A stretch of 25,780 nucleotides of DNA. Origin: a virus. The DNA lies in the IMG/VR virus record IMGVR_UViG_3300032296_001972, positions 1-25,780 of that record; one strand, 5' to 3'. A model generated the notes under the pieces. The model made no database searches. It saw only the letters and a list, made by a program, of their open reading frames with translations, and was not told the DNA's origin. The position numbers were made by a program, and so were the translations under genes. This document shows positions 24,461 to 25,780 of the stretch, one piece after another; positions within the stretch are counted from its first letter, which is position 1; each line of letters opens with the position of its first letter.

Positions 24461-25780
24461 TTAGATGTCACCGAGTTCAGATACTTGGATAAGACCATAG
24501 AACTCAGGACGAACTACCTTCTTAGCGTAGCGAGTCATTACACCCTTACGTGGTGTGAAGTTCGCTGGGTCGTATACCAACGGTGTCATCACGAGTGGGA
24601 TGTAAGGAGCGTATACCGCACCTGTTTCGAGGAATTGTGTTCCACGGAAACCGACGAGGATTTGATTTTCAAGCATATATGGGTTCTTGTAGACTGTGAT
24701 ACGGCCGTTAAGCTGACCAACCTTCTGAACACCCATCGCGAACTTCATACCTTCACCGTCTACTGCATATCCAGGGATCGACTCAAGGATTGTAGCGACT
24801 TGTGGTGAACATACGAGGAAGTTAGCACCACCACGAAGTGTCTTCTGGTGGATAACGTTCGATACCTTTTGGATCTTAGTACCAAGTGTTTGGAACCAAG
24901 TTTGTTGGTTGAACGCTGCTGCTTGAGCTTGACCTGATGTGTAGTCACCGAATGTGTTTGTAGCACCATCGTATGTGCGACCGATACGAGCTGACCATCT
25001 TTCTGTTGTCTGAGCGTTCTTGATAAGCATATCAAGGATTTCGAGATCAATTTCTTGTGAGATGTACTCAGAAAGCATTGATGTCAATTCTGCTTCAGCG
25101 TCGATTGAGTGGTAAGCGTTCAAGTCTTGTGCGAATTCAGGAGTCCAAACTGCCTTCAACTTGCGTGTCTTAGCAACGATAGACTCTGAGCGAAGCTCAA
25201 GATTGATTTCTGGGATTGCGATTGTTTCAGCAAGTGCTGAACCTACGCCATCTTCGAAGTCGTTACGAGTAATTGATGTTGGTTGCTTCTGATATGTAAC
25301 AACAAGGTTATTAGCTGGTGCAGCTGATGCAGAAACCACGAATGTGATTTGTGAATCGTTTGAGTTAGCTGTTGTATACTGTGGGAAGTAACCAAGAATG
25401 TTTGAACCAGAAACCTTGAATGCACGGATACCTTCTACATCATGAGTACCACTGCCTAAAGAAGCAGATGAAATTGTGATTGTGTAGATGTAACCACCAA
25501 CAAGAGAAGCTGAGTAAGCAGCTTGGAATTCTGTATCAAATTGGAATACACTTGTTGAAGAGTAACCAACAGAAGCAGTTGCGAATGTTGTTGTGTTTAC
25601 TGTTGTGTTAGCAACAGATGTTGTGATGTTACCAGAAGTTGCTTCGTTAATTGAATAACCAAAGCGACCTGCACCGTAAAGACCACCTGATGGGTCAACA
25701 CCCTTAGCTTCTTTACCAGTTACACCGAATACAGAGTCAGCTTGTGAATCCTTACCAGAACCTTGTGTGAATCCAGGTTG
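24461..25780 (-). CDS. 23: Major capsid protein, gp23-like (5' end beyond window)
   Basis: This is the main shell subunit of the T4-like head. The frame is open to the right edge: about 439 codons are visible and the start lies outside; T4 gp23 has 521 residues. The family core is unmistakable: AETIAIPEINLELRSESIVA, then KTRKLKAVWTPEFAQDLNAY, HSIDAEAELTSMLSEYISQE and IDLEILDMLI. The C-terminus includes PLVYDPANFTPRKGVMTRYA and VVRPEFYGLIQV. The visible N-terminal 147 residues, upstream of a GTG that could be mistaken for a start (25339), are Ser/Thr/Gly-rich with SGGLYGAGRFGYS. Like the sheath, it favours C-ending synonymous codons for Phe, Asn, Ile and Tyr, consistent with very high expression. 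It is followed by a strong terminator. In T4 it would be preceded by genes 20-22, which lie outside this window. Confidence 0.97.
   Translation of the reverse strand, partial: QPGFTQGSGKDSQADSVFGVTGKEAKGVDPSGGLYGAGRFGYSINEATSGNITTSVANTTVNTTTFATASVGYSSTSVFQFDTEFQAAYSASLVGGYIYTITISSASLGSGTHDVEGIRAFKVSGSNILGYFPQYTTANSNDSQITFVVSASAAPANNLVVTYQKQPTSITRNDFEDGVGSALAETIAIPEINLELRSESIVAKTRKLKAVWTPEFAQDLNAYHSIDAEAELTSMLSEYISQEIDLEILDMLIKNAQTTERWSARIGRTYDGATNTFGDYTSGQAQAAAFNQQTWFQTLGTKIQKVSNVIHQKTLRGGANFLVCSPQVATILESIPGYAVDGEGMKFAMGVQKVGQLNGRITVYKNPYMLENQILVGFRGTQFLETGAVYAPYIPLVMTPLVYDPANFTPRKGVMTRYAKKVVRPEFYGLIQVSELGDI

Noticed and set aside
24461-25339. Capsid gene starting at the GTG at 25339
   Set aside because: The frame stays open without a stop to the right edge and the upstream translation is sensible capsid-like sequence, so the GTG is an internal valine.

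Overview
The window is a densely packed, AT-rich block of a T4-like (gp23/gp18-type) contractile-tailed phage genome, probably a large or environmental relative rather than close kin of coliphage T4. Every gene I can support lies on the minus strand, so transcription runs from the right edge to the left edge. The diagnostic genes are a gp23-family major capsid protein (cut by the right edge), a gp18-family tail sheath, a gp19-family tail tube (cut by the left edge), and neck/tail-completion proteins resembling gp13, gp14 and gp15. The host cannot be named from this sequence. I saw no tRNA, CRISPR array or insertion sequence.

Layout in transcription order: (1) 25780-24461, major capsid protein, followed by a strong hairpin terminator and a candidate promoter motif. 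(2) 24349-23528, an Asn/Ser/Thr-rich protein with a C-terminal repeat. (3) 23430-8195, about 15 kb dominated by three giant proteins (1545, about 1099 and 2017 aa) interspersed with three small ones (85, 214 and 73 aa); none has a family I recognise. (4) 8171-7491, a 226-aa unknown. (5) 7413-6079, a membrane-anchored GAF-like protein and a PhoH-family ATPase. (6) 6069-3388, a gp13/gp14/gp15-like neck and tail-completion operon. (7) 3342-3058, a short coiled-coil protein. (8) 2995-551, tail sheath, followed by a second strong terminator and promoter motif. (9) 458-1, tail tube.

The recognisable genes together form the head shell, head-tail joint and contractile tail. The giants sit upstream of the gp13-like gene, where T4 carries baseplate, fibre and whisker genes (7-12, wac). 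By position they are best guessed to be baseplate, tail-tip, fibre or neck-appendage proteins, but sequence alone does not show this. They are the most likely undescribed component. Two other points stand out. A motif reading TATTTATA on the coding strand precedes six separately spaced genes. A terminator followed by this motif recurs with nearly the same spacing after both the capsid and the sheath genes. Gene order departs from T4: 18-19 is not followed by 20-21-22-23, and no terminase genes lie between the gp15-like and sheath genes.

There is no gene-free stretch over 300 bases; the longest gaps are about 110 bases or less.
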